Source: Betaproteobacteria bacterium (GTDB lineage: Bacteria > Pseudomonadota > Gammaproteobacteria > Burkholderiales > SG8-39). Taken from it: a DNA stretch of 43,682 bases. This document shows positions 1 to 6,988 of this stretch, piece by piece (position 1 is the stretch's first letter; every line of letters starts with the position of its first letter). Location of the stretch: positions 1 through 43,682 of the forward strand of contig SHXR01000038.1 in NCBI GenBank assembly GCA_009693235.1, in the 5' to 3' direction. Made by a program: the position numbers and the translations under genes. The notes beneath the pieces are model-generated. The model saw only the letters and a program-made list of their open reading frames with translations. It had not been told where the DNA came from and ran no database searches.

Positions 1-18
1 GTCCAGCGTGAGCGAAAT

Positions 19-40
19 GCGGGGCATGGCCCCGCTTTCT
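19..40 (+). terminator. Possible terminator hairpin of an upstream gene
   Basis: A perfect 7-bp GC stem (19-25 with 29-35) closes a 3-nt loop and is followed by TTTCT. It would suit the end of a gene lying to the left of the window. The T tract is short, so termination is inferred. From here to 246 no convincing gene is visible. An AT-rich imperfect palindrome near 62-80 could be part of the promoter or operator of the MarR gene, but this is weak. Confidence 0.35.
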
Positions 41-246
41 GTCGCAAAACGCCCCGCAAGTTCGATGAATATTTCATTCGCTTCGCAAATTCGACAAAAT
101 CACACTCAGGGATCCCTCGTGCGGCTACTTGATCGGTGTTTCTTTAGCACGCCGCCTTGACCTTTTCCAGGTGGCAGGGCAAGAATAGGGTCACGGAGCC
201 TGGACTAAACAGGCAAGTCGCGAGCATACAAAGGGGGGTAGGTCAA

Positions 247-732
247 TTGGTCGATAACGGCGCGCATCAAGAGGCGAATCGCCATCTTGATGGTGAGTTG
301 TGGTCCGCGTTTCAAGCCTTTCACGGGCGGGTGAGCGCGCAGCTCGCCAAACGAGGTCACGATGGACTCACTGGCGCCCAAGCGGGTGCCATTGCGCAGA
401 TCGAGCCGCTTGGTACGCGTGCCAGCGTGGTCGCCGAGCGGATGGGCATTTCCAAACAGGCGGTCAGTCAGTTTATCGATGAATTGGAGCGGATCGGCTA
501 CGTGAAGCGCGTACCTGATCCCCTCGATGCGCGAGCGAAGCTGGTTCGATGCACGCGCAAGGGCGTACGTTATCACCGCGATGTCAAGGCGGCGCGTGAA
601 GCGATCGAGAAGGAAGTGCTGCCCCACATCGGGCCACGGGGACTCGAAGAGCTGCGCAGCCAATTGCAGCGTGTCGCCGTAGCGCTTGGTAATCAGGAGT
701 CTGCGATCAAGCTGATTGCCAGACAGCGCTGA
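247..732 (+). CDS. MarR-family transcriptional regulator
   Basis: A winged-helix DNA-binding regulator of the MarR type. The central part carries the typical helix-turn-helix (SVVAERMGISKQAVSQFIDEL) followed by the wing with the conserved D-x-R-A pattern (PDPLDARAKLV). Length from TTG at 247 is 161 residues, normal for MarR. This start is preferred because a G-rich AAGGGGGG stretch lies 10 nt upstream; the reading frame stays open to a TTG at 157, but that extension looks non-homologous. The stop is a few bases before the short-chain dehydrogenase gene, so the two are probably cotranscribed. MarR proteins commonly respond to aromatic acids. A role in sensing benzoate-type compounds is inferred from context only, since the adjacent box genes have their own regulator. 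Confidence 0.85.
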   Translation: MVDNGAHQEANRHLDGELWSAFQAFHGRVSAQLAKRGHDGLTGAQAGAIAQIEPLGTRASVVAERMGISKQAVSQFIDELERIGYVKRVPDPLDARAKLVRCTRKGVRYHRDVKAAREAIEKEVLPHIGPRGLEELRSQLQRVAVALGNQESAIKLIARQR

Positions 733-736
733 GCCA

Positions 737-1885
737 GTGGTGACGGAAGCGCGCTCTGCTACGGCAGTCATCGTCGGAGGAACGGATGGCCTCGGGCGGA
801 CGTTGGCGATTCGTTATCTGCGGGCAGGGTGGCGGGTGATCGTGCTGGGCCGTACCGACCGTCGCACCATGGCAGACGCTGCGGCTAGCTATGTCCCGGT
901 GGATCTGACCGACGCGGCAAGCATGCATGGGATTGCCCCTTCGCTCAGTGCCGCAGGGGTTGATGCCATCGATGTATTGATTCATTGCGCCGGCATCGGC
1001 TGGGTGGGTGATACCGCTTTACAGAGCGCCGCTTCGATTGATGCCATGGTTGCCGTCAACATCTGGACGCCGGTGGCAATCACCCATCAATTGCTTCCCT
1101 TGGTGGAACGTGTGCAGGGCCGCATTGTATTGATCGGATCGATTGCCGCCTTCGTGCCGGCGCCGCACTACGCGGTCTATGCGGCCTCCAAGATGGCGAT
1201 TGATGGCTTTGTGCGGAGCTTCGCGCAAGAAATCGGCGCGCGCGTGACGGTTCAAGTCATTCATCCCGGCGCGATTGGTACCGCATTTCACGCCAAGGCG
1301 GGCGCCACGTCACTGGACCCTGCACGTTTTCCGGCGCCCGATGTGGTTGCCGATCGTGTGATGCGCGCGATGAAGCGGCGTAGGTGGCGCGTTTTCCCAG
1401 ATGCGCTGACCGCGATACTTGCCGGTGTCGCCGGTCCGGCCAAAGGGCTGATCGATGCCATCGTCGCCTGGCGTACTCACTCGGTAAGCCGGAATCAAGT
1501 CAAACCATTCAACCCAGATGACGTGCCGGTGGCACTGGTTACCGGCGCCGGGAGCGGGCTTGGCGCGGCGCTCACTGTGCAGTTGATCAACGCGGGATAC
1601 CGCGTGATCGGTGTCGATCGCTTGCCATTGGCATCGATGGCAGCCGACCGACTGGCGCGCTATGAACCGCTTACCGCCGATCTGACCGATCAGGACGGCA
1701 TCGCATTGATCGCCGCACAGGTGGGTCGCGAAGCGCCGCTCACATTGTTGGTGCACTGTGCCGGCACCAGCGCGGTGGGACCGTTCGCGTCGGGAGCGCT
1801 CGCCGTCATGCGACCTGTCTTGCACACCAACCTCACCGGTCCGATGCAGCTCACGGCGCGACTACTCAGGGGGGGGAGCGCTTGA
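737..1885 (+). CDS. Tandem short-chain dehydrogenase/reductase, 5' part (frame broken at a G8 run)
   Basis: Encodes one complete SDR domain and the N-terminal half of a second. Domain 1 has the glycine-rich nucleotide-binding loop (GGTDGLG), HCAG in place of NNAG, a catalytic Ser (LIGSIAAF) and YAASK. Domain 2 starts about residue 265 with TGAGSGLG and a second HCAG, then the frame ends at a TGA just after eight G (1869-1876). The next ORF overlaps this stop and carries the missing half of domain 2, so the intact protein would be about 520 residues with two Rossmann dehydrogenase domains. The start is uncertain: GTG codons at 737 or 740 come right after the MarR stop. The substrate is unknown. 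Position beside box genes suggests oxidation or reduction of an aromatic-derived alcohol or ketone, which is inference. Confidence 0.75.
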   Translation: MVTEARSATAVIVGGTDGLGRTLAIRYLRAGWRVIVLGRTDRRTMADAAASYVPVDLTDAASMHGIAPSLSAAGVDAIDVLIHCAGIGWVGDTALQSAASIDAMVAVNIWTPVAITHQLLPLVERVQGRIVLIGSIAAFVPAPHYAVYAASKMAIDGFVRSFAQEIGARVTVQVIHPGAIGTAFHAKAGATSLDPARFPAPDVVADRVMRAMKRRRWRVFPDALTAILAGVAGPAKGLIDAIVAWRTHSVSRNQVKPFNPDDVPVALVTGAGSGLGAALTVQLINAGYRVIGVDRLPLASMAADRLARYEPLTADLTDQDGIALIAAQVGREAPLTLLVHCAGTSAVGPFASGALAVMRPVLHTNLTGPMQLTARLLRGGSA

Positions 1886-2304
1886 TGGCGCGCGCGTCCG
1901 TCGTATTCGTGTCCTCGCTCTCGCATTTTGTCGGCTATCCGGGTGCGGCGATGTACGCGGCCTCAAAAGACGGCTTGGCGCAATATGCCCGCTCGGTTGG
2001 CATTGCTCTCCGCGCGACTGGGCGGCATTGCCTCACCGTCTTTCCCGGACCGATGCGCACGCCGCATGCGGAGCAGTTTGCCCCCGTCGGCGCGAGCGAT
2101 CGCCGTCGCATGGATCCCAATCAAGTTGCCGGCAAGATTCTGCACGCACTCGCGCGTCGTCAGGTGCGCCTGGTGGTGGGTCGGGGTGCTCGCATCGCGA
2201 TGGTGGTGGGTGTTCTCGCGCCGACCTTCACCACCAAGATCATGCGCCGCACCTTGTTCGAGCGATTGCGGAGCGACGCGCAGGTGCGGGGCGAGGTCGT
2301 GTAG
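1885..2304 (+). CDS. Tandem short-chain dehydrogenase, 3' part (second catalytic half)
   Basis: Begins at an ATG that overlaps the preceding stop (ATGA-like junction) and encodes the C-terminal half of an SDR domain: catalytic Ser in VFVSSLSHF, then YAASK, then the substrate-binding region and a basic tail. It has no nucleotide-binding loop, so it cannot be a working SDR alone. Adding one G to the G8 run at 1869-1876, or a ribosomal -1 slip there, joins it in frame to the second domain of the upstream ORF and gives the expected spacing between LLRGGERL and the VSS strand. It ends 11 nt before the convergent boxB stop. Possibilities are a sequencing error, phase variation, programmed frameshifting or recent inactivation. 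Confidence 0.7.
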   Translation: MARASVVFVSSLSHFVGYPGAAMYAASKDGLAQYARSVGIALRATGRHCLTVFPGPMRTPHAEQFAPVGASDRRRMDPNQVAGKILHALARRQVRLVVGRGARIAMVVGVLAPTFTTKIMRRTLFERLRSDAQVRGEVV

Positions 2305-2315
2305 CAACGGCTGCT

Positions 2316-3743
2316 TTATGCGAGCTTTACATACTCGTAGTCGAGGCCCAGATTGTTGATGCCACGATCGGGTGGCGCGATCCAGGCCGCGATCTTGCCG
2401 GGTGCCACGACCCGCTGCATAAGACTTTTAATGAAAGCCTTGTCCTTCGCACTCGGTAGCCAATTTGGCATGCCTTCACTGTAGGCCGCCGCTGAAATCA
2501 GGTTGCCGGCGGGATCGGTTGGCACCTGCAACCAGGCGCCAATCGAGCGGCGAAAACGGGGCGAGGGCAGACTGAAGCGGAATTCATGCCCAGCCCGCTG
2601 GATCTGCATGTTCCAGCGCTTGACGCCGATCTCGCAGTCTTTGATGTAAGCATCCCGCATGACTTCATTCATCGCATTGCGCAGCGGTGCGGCGTCCTTC
2701 TTCACGCCGCCCTGACCGTCCGGGACCTCCATCTCGAACGTGGCATTCGAACAATTGTGATCCTGGTATTGTGATTCATCCGGCCGGCCCTTGATGCCGT
2801 TGGCGAAGGTGGTGGCCGCATTCGACGACACTTCCGAACCGAACAGATCCAATGACGACGTGAACCAGAAATTCATGTAGCGCTGCATGGTGGGTAGATC
2901 GACCGCACCGGCACGACGAATCGCGGCCGGATCGGCGGTGCCATGTTCCTTCATCACTTCCAGCGTGCGGCGGATGACGCGCGCAATGCCGGTGTCACCC
3001 ACGAACATGTGATGCGCTTCTTCGGTCAGCATGAACCGGCAGGTGCGCGCCAGGGGATCAAACGCGGATTCGGCGAGGCTTTTCAGTTGGAATTTGCCGT
3101 CACGGTCGGTGAAATAAGTAAACATGAAGAGCGACAACCAGTCTTCAATCGGCTCATTGAAGGTGTCAAGGATGCGCGGCTTGTCGACATCGCCTGAATG
3201 GCGCGTCAACATCTCTTCGGCCTCCTCGCGCCCATCGCGGCCGAAATAGGCATGCAAGAGATACACCATCGCCCACAGATGACGGCCTTCCTCGACGTTG
3301 ATCTGGAACAGGTTGCGCAGATCGTAGAGCGATGGGCAGGTGTGCCCAAGCAGGTGTTGCTGCTCCACCGAGGCAGGTTCGGTGTCGCCTTGCGTCACGA
3401 TGATGCGGCGGAACTGCGAGCGAAATTCACCCGGCACCTGCTGCCACACCGGCGCCCCGAACGAATCACCGAAACCAATGGTCCGATCGGCAATTTGATC
3501 AGCAAGAAAAATGCCCCAGCGATAGTCGGGCATTTTCACATGACCATAGCTCGCCCAACCCTGCGCATCGACCCCCACCGCGGTACGCAGATAGACATCG
3601 GCGGCGGAGAAATCCTCCGGCCCCATCTCATGCCACCAGTTGAGAAAGCGTGGTTGCCAATGTTCCAGCGCGCGCTGTAGCGTCCGATCGCCGGCGAGAT
3701 TGACGTTGTTGGGAATACGTTCAGTGAGATTGATGGCGGTCAT
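2316..3743 (-). CDS. boxB: Benzoyl-CoA 2,3-epoxidase, oxygenase subunit BoxB
   Basis: Diiron oxygenase that converts benzoyl-CoA to its 2,3-epoxide with O2 and electrons from the BoxA reductase, the second step of the aerobic CoA-dependent benzoate pathway in the cytoplasm. At 475 residues it is full length. The two E-x-x-H iron motifs are present (E152-x-x-H155 in NVEEGRH and E242-x-x-H245 in TEEAHH), as are E122 and D213. These match, with an offset of two, the six iron ligands I recall for Aromatoleum evansii BoxB. It is the third gene of a boxR-boxC-boxB operon, 37 nt after boxC. No boxA follows; instead the gene converges on a short-chain dehydrogenase. Identification is very secure. Confidence 0.97.
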   Translation of the reverse strand: MTAINLTERIPNNVNLAGDRTLQRALEHWQPRFLNWWHEMGPEDFSAADVYLRTAVGVDAQGWASYGHVKMPDYRWGIFLADQIADRTIGFGDSFGAPVWQQVPGEFRSQFRRIIVTQGDTEPASVEQQHLLGHTCPSLYDLRNLFQINVEEGRHLWAMVYLLHAYFGRDGREEAEEMLTRHSGDVDKPRILDTFNEPIEDWLSLFMFTYFTDRDGKFQLKSLAESAFDPLARTCRFMLTEEAHHMFVGDTGIARVIRRTLEVMKEHGTADPAAIRRAGAVDLPTMQRYMNFWFTSSLDLFGSEVSSNAATTFANGIKGRPDESQYQDHNCSNATFEMEVPDGQGGVKKDAAPLRNAMNEVMRDAYIKDCEIGVKRWNMQIQRAGHEFRFSLPSPRFRRSIGAWLQVPTDPAGNLISAAAYSEGMPNWLPSAKDKAFIKSLMQRVVAPGKIAAWIAPPDRGINNLGLDYEYVKLA

Positions 3744-3780
3744 CGTAGTTCCTCAGTCGTGCGTAGGTCGATTCGCATGC

Positions 3781-5451
3781 TCAAACACGATCCCAATCAA
3801 ACTTGGGCTTGGCACCACTGCCGTACACCTTCAATGCGCCTTGTTCGCCGATGGCATTCGGGCGGTTGAAAATCCAGTTCTGCCAGGCGGTGAGTCGGCC
3901 GAAGACGCGCGTTTCCATGCTTTCTGCGACCGGAAATCGCAAACTTGCTTCCAAACCGGTGAGCGCATCCGGCGACAAGCTCGCGCGCTCTTCGATGGCG
4001 ATGCGCACTTCCTCTTCCCAGTCGAGGTCATCCGGTGTGAAGGTGACGAGGCCATGCTCATCGGCCGCGCGGGCCGCAAGGGACTTACCCACGGCGCCGT
4101 GCGCCTTGGCGAGGGCGATGGGATCACCGCAGAAGCGGGTCGCGATCCGCGACTGATGATTGACCATCGGATAGGCCCCAAAATTCATCTCCGACAAAAC
4201 GATGGCTGGGGCGGTTGCATCATCGTCGGCAGCCGCCAGCATGTAGCTTCTATCAGCCGCCAGGGCGAATTCAAGCAAGGTGCCGACAAAGCAGGACCCA
4301 GGCTCGATGCAGGCAAACATGGTGCGGGAAGACACGTCGAGCCGGGCCAGGGTACGGCGCAAGAGGCCAATGGTTTCGTTGACCAGCCAGTCGGCGGAAT
4401 ACTGTTTGAGCGTGGCGTCGACCGCCAACATCGCCGCTGGGTTCCCACAGGTCTTGAAGACCCAGGTGCCGATCGCAAGCTCGTTGGTGCGAAGAAGGAG
4501 GATGGCATCGTCCAGTTCGCGCGCCATGGCGATCGGATACCAGGCTGCCCCAGCGGCGTGAATCGCCGGCAGCGTCTCCGGCTGGGTGCCGGCCGGTGCG
4601 CTGATGGTGATCGTTGCAACGCGGGTGCTCCTATCGATGGTCACATCGACATGCCGGTAGTGATACCCGTTTGCATCGATAGTCTTGGCAAGTGGCGTGA
4701 GTTCGATGCCCTGCGTGCCACTGCGTGGGCTCTGTGCCACCAGCGCCGCCACACGATCGGCGATCGCTTGCTTGAACTGGGCGGGCTTGGCGATGTGATC
4801 GACGAGCTTCCATTGCTTGGCACGATCCGCCCGAACGCCTTCACTGGTGGTGCAAAAGAAATCCGCCAGATCGCGGCGCACGCGGCGCTTGTCGGTGACA
4901 CGAGTGAGGCCCCCCGTTCCCGGCAATACACCCAGCAACGGCACTTCCGGCAGACTCACCGTGGAGGATCGATCATCGATCATCAGGATCTCGTCGCAGG
5001 CCAGTGCCAGTTCGTAGCCACCGCCGGCGACCGTTCCATTCGCGGCGGCGAGAAACCTAATGCCAGAATGACGGCTCGCATCCTCGATGCCATTGCGCGT
5101 CTCGTTGGTGAACTTACAGAAGTTGACCTTCCATGCATGGGTGGAAAGGCCCAGCATGTAGATGTTGGCACCCGAGCAGAACATGCGCTCCCTCGCGCTC
5201 GTTATCACTACGCATTTGACAGCCGGATGCTCGAAGCGAATCCGCTGGAGCGCATCATGCAATTCGATGTCGACACCCAGATCATAGGAATTCAGCTTCA
5301 GGCGATAGCCCGGTCGCAGGCCGCCGTCTTCATCGATGCCCAACGCCAGCGTCGCGACGGGTCCGTCGACAGTGAGTTTCCAATGCCGGTAAGTGTCCGG
5401 ATGCCGTTCGAACGTGACGGCCGGCGGTGCCGCGTTGAGGACTGCGTTCAC
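3781..5451 (-). CDS. boxC: 2,3-Epoxybenzoyl-CoA dihydrolase BoxC
   Basis: Ring-opening enzyme of the box pathway. It takes 2,3-epoxybenzoyl-CoA with two waters to 3,4-dehydroadipyl-CoA semialdehyde and formate. The 556-residue protein belongs to the crotonase (enoyl-CoA hydratase) superfamily and shows its long double-crotonase layout: an N-terminal half with the oxyanion-hole region (MFCSGANIYMLG, then GTVAGGGYELALACD) and a degenerate second half. The start codon overlaps the boxR stop by four bases (ATGA), implying translational coupling and transcription from the boxR promoter. The product semialdehyde normally needs an aldehyde dehydrogenase (BoxD), which is not next to it here. Confidence 0.96.
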   Translation of the reverse strand: MNAVLNAAPPAVTFERHPDTYRHWKLTVDGPVATLALGIDEDGGLRPGYRLKLNSYDLGVDIELHDALQRIRFEHPAVKCVVITSARERMFCSGANIYMLGLSTHAWKVNFCKFTNETRNGIEDASRHSGIRFLAAANGTVAGGGYELALACDEILMIDDRSSTVSLPEVPLLGVLPGTGGLTRVTDKRRVRRDLADFFCTTSEGVRADRAKQWKLVDHIAKPAQFKQAIADRVAALVAQSPRSGTQGIELTPLAKTIDANGYHYRHVDVTIDRSTRVATITISAPAGTQPETLPAIHAAGAAWYPIAMARELDDAILLLRTNELAIGTWVFKTCGNPAAMLAVDATLKQYSADWLVNETIGLLRRTLARLDVSSRTMFACIEPGSCFVGTLLEFALAADRSYMLAAADDDATAPAIVLSEMNFGAYPMVNHQSRIATRFCGDPIALAKAHGAVGKSLAARAADEHGLVTFTPDDLDWEEEVRIAIEERASLSPDALTGLEASLRFPVAESMETRVFGRLTAWQNWIFNRPNAIGEQGALKVYGSGAKPKFDWDRV

Positions 5452-6374
5452 TGGCTCTCTCCTAGTGCATGGCGTTGGGCCAAGGCATGCCTGACATGCT
5501 GTTCAAGACGCGCATAGGCCTGGTCAATGGTGCTGCTGCCGGTATCGACTGCGACGTCGGCTTGCCGGTAAAGACGCTCGCGGCCTACCAGGATGCGCTG
5601 CAGATCATCCATGGCTTCCTTGTTCCCGGCAATCGGCCGCATATCGCCTTGGGCGATGACGCGCGCCATATGTTCTTCCGGGCGCGCTTTCAACCAAACG
5701 GTAAAGCAGGTGGAAAGCAAGAGATCAAACGTGCCCGGTTCCGAGGCGATACTGCCGCCGGTTGCAATCACTACCCGATCATGGTGTTCAATCAGGCGCT
5801 CCAAGGCACGGCGTTCATAGCGTCGATAGCCGGCCTGTCCATAGAGCAGGAAAATTTCGTTGAGCCCAGTGGCCGCCTCACGCTCGACCTCACGATCCAG
5901 TTCAATGAACGGCGCGTCGAGCTCGCGTGCCAGGCGCGCGCCAAGCGTGGATTTGCCGGCGCCGCGCAGACCAATCAAGGCGATGCGCTCTTGACGTGTG
6001 ACATGGGCTTGGCCAAAGTCGCGCGCGAGATTGGCACGGGCGGTGACCAGTTGCTGCGGAGAGAGGCGATTGAGCAATTGGTCGATCAACATGCGATCGA
6101 TCGAGCGTTCGTCAGTGCGCTGCAACAGGCTGTCCAATGGCATGCTGAGCGCCTGGGCGATTTGCTTGAGCAGCAAAATGGAAATGTTGCCTTTACCAGC
6201 TTCCAGTTGGGCAAGGTAGCGCTCAGAGACCCGCGAATCGCGCGCGAGAATCTTGCGGGACATGCCGCGGCGCGCTCTTGCTTCGCGGACCCGATCCGCC
6301 AACGTCAGAAGCAACGCATCGGCAGCGTCCTGATCGGTTGTCACTGGCTGGATGGGGGCGGCGCGTAGGTTCAT
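5448..6374 (-). CDS. boxR: BoxR-type regulator: XRE helix-turn-helix fused to shikimate-kinase-like domain
   Basis: Transcriptional repressor of box genes that senses benzoyl-CoA, by similarity to BoxR/BzdR of Aromatoleum/Azoarcus. From the ATG at 6374 it has 308 residues. Residues about 25-85 form an XRE-type helix-turn-helix (RVSERYLAQLEAGKGNIS) and, after a linker, a shikimate-kinase-like P-loop domain begins near 130 with Walker A GLRGAGKST (135-143). In this family the kinase fold binds the CoA ester rather than catalysing phosphorylation. The frame stays open 22 codons further upstream, but that stretch lies inside the operator palindrome and is rejected. First gene of the boxRCB operon; autoregulation through the site at 6385-6444 is likely. 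Confidence 0.93.
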   Translation of the reverse strand: MNLRAAPIQPVTTDQDAADALLLTLADRVREARARRGMSRKILARDSRVSERYLAQLEAGKGNISILLLKQIAQALSMPLDSLLQRTDERSIDRMLIDQLLNRLSPQQLVTARANLARDFGQAHVTRQERIALIGLRGAGKSTLGARLARELDAPFIELDREVEREAATGLNEIFLLYGQAGYRRYERRALERLIEHHDRVVIATGGSIASEPGTFDLLLSTCFTVWLKARPEEHMARVIAQGDMRPIAGNKEAMDDLQRILVGRERLYRQADVAVDTGSSTIDQAYARLEQHVRHALAQRHALGESQ

Positions 6375-6384
6375 CGAGAGGATG

Positions 6385-6444
6385 ATGCAATATAATGCGT
6401 GATTGATATAACAATGCATTATATTGCATGATACGAACATTGCA
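6385..6444. promoter_or_regulatory. BoxR-type operator with overlapping divergent promoters
   Basis: A perfect 14-bp inverted repeat (6385-6398 and 6416-6429, arm ATGCAATATAATGC) is separated by 17 bp. TGCA, the core of published BzdR/BoxR operators, occurs at 6386, 6415, 6425 and 6441. Each arm contains a TATAAT hexamer: 6391-6396 on the plus strand towards the flavodoxin and ligase, and 6418-6423 on the minus strand towards boxR. The minus-strand -10 has a TTGCAA at 6440-6445 spaced by 16 bp, a good promoter. Binding would cover both -10 boxes at once. The repeat is seen directly; binding by BoxR is inference from family knowledge. Confidence 0.8.
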
Positions 6445-6470
6445 AGGACTTAATGTGAAGGATGCAGCGG

Positions 6471-6932
6471 GTGAGTAATGCGCTCAAAATCTTGGTCGGC
6501 ACGATGACGGGTACCGCCCAATTGGTCGCGCAGGAAGTGGAACTGACCCTCGATGGCGAACACCTGCAGGTGTCCAGCCAGCCGATGGACGGCCTCGATA
6601 GCGCGGTCTTCGCGCCGGGCGGCCTGTTCCTGATTTGCACCTCAACCTATGGGCAAGGCGATGTGCCTGACAACGCGAGGCCACTTTTTCTCGACCTTGA
6701 GGCGAGGCGTCCTGATCTCTCCGGCATTCGCTATGGGGTCATCGCGCTGGGCGACAAGACGTATGCCGATACCTTTTGCTTTGGCGGCAAGAAATTCGAC
6801 GCGCTGCTTGCCTCGCTTGGCGCCAAGCGCATCGGCGAGATGATGCTCCATGATGCATCGAGTGGGGCGATGCCAGAAGAGCTTGCGGCGCCGTGGAGTA
6901 CCGCATGGATCGCGCTCGCCAAGGCCGCTTGA
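6471..6932 (+). CDS. Flavodoxin / MioC-like FMN protein
   Basis: Small electron-transfer flavoprotein of 153 residues. Near the N-terminus VGTMTGTAQLVA is the FMN phosphate-binding loop, and TSTYGQGDVPDNA and ALGDKTYADTFCFGGKK are the two isoalloxazine-contacting loops seen in flavodoxins, MioC and the flavodoxin domain of sulfite and cytochrome P450 reductases. GTG at 6471 is chosen because GAAGGA lies 8 nt upstream; an ATG at 6462 has no room for a ribosome site. It is the first gene downstream of the divergent BoxR-type operator and precedes the benzoate-CoA ligase, so it is probably induced by benzoate. It could carry electrons to BoxB or BoxA, or serve another reductase; the sequence cannot decide this. 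Confidence 0.85.
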   Translation: MSNALKILVGTMTGTAQLVAQEVELTLDGEHLQVSSQPMDGLDSAVFAPGGLFLICTSTYGQGDVPDNARPLFLDLEARRPDLSGIRYGVIALGDKTYADTFCFGGKKFDALLASLGAKRIGEMMLHDASSGAMPEELAAPWSTAWIALAKAA

Positions 6933-6988
6933 CGCCGCCGGCCCGAATTTAGATAGGATTGGGCCCCTTCGTGAACGCTGGAGTCCGC

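Noticed and set aside
205..771. Minus-strand open frame opposite the MarR gene
   Set aside because: MarR has a clear helix-turn-helix on the plus strand; the opposite frame shows nothing recognisable.
3640..5517. Long plus-strand open frame (625 codons) opposite boxC and boxB
   Set aside because: It is antisense to two securely identified box genes, has no recognisable motifs and is rich in Arg/Gly, as expected for a shadow frame in GC-rich DNA.
6471..6932. Flavodoxin considered as a fragment of BoxA
   Set aside because: BoxA has two ferredoxin-type iron-sulfur clusters and a ferredoxin-NADP reductase-like FAD domain; this protein is a complete flavodoxin fold with FMN loops and no Cys clusters.
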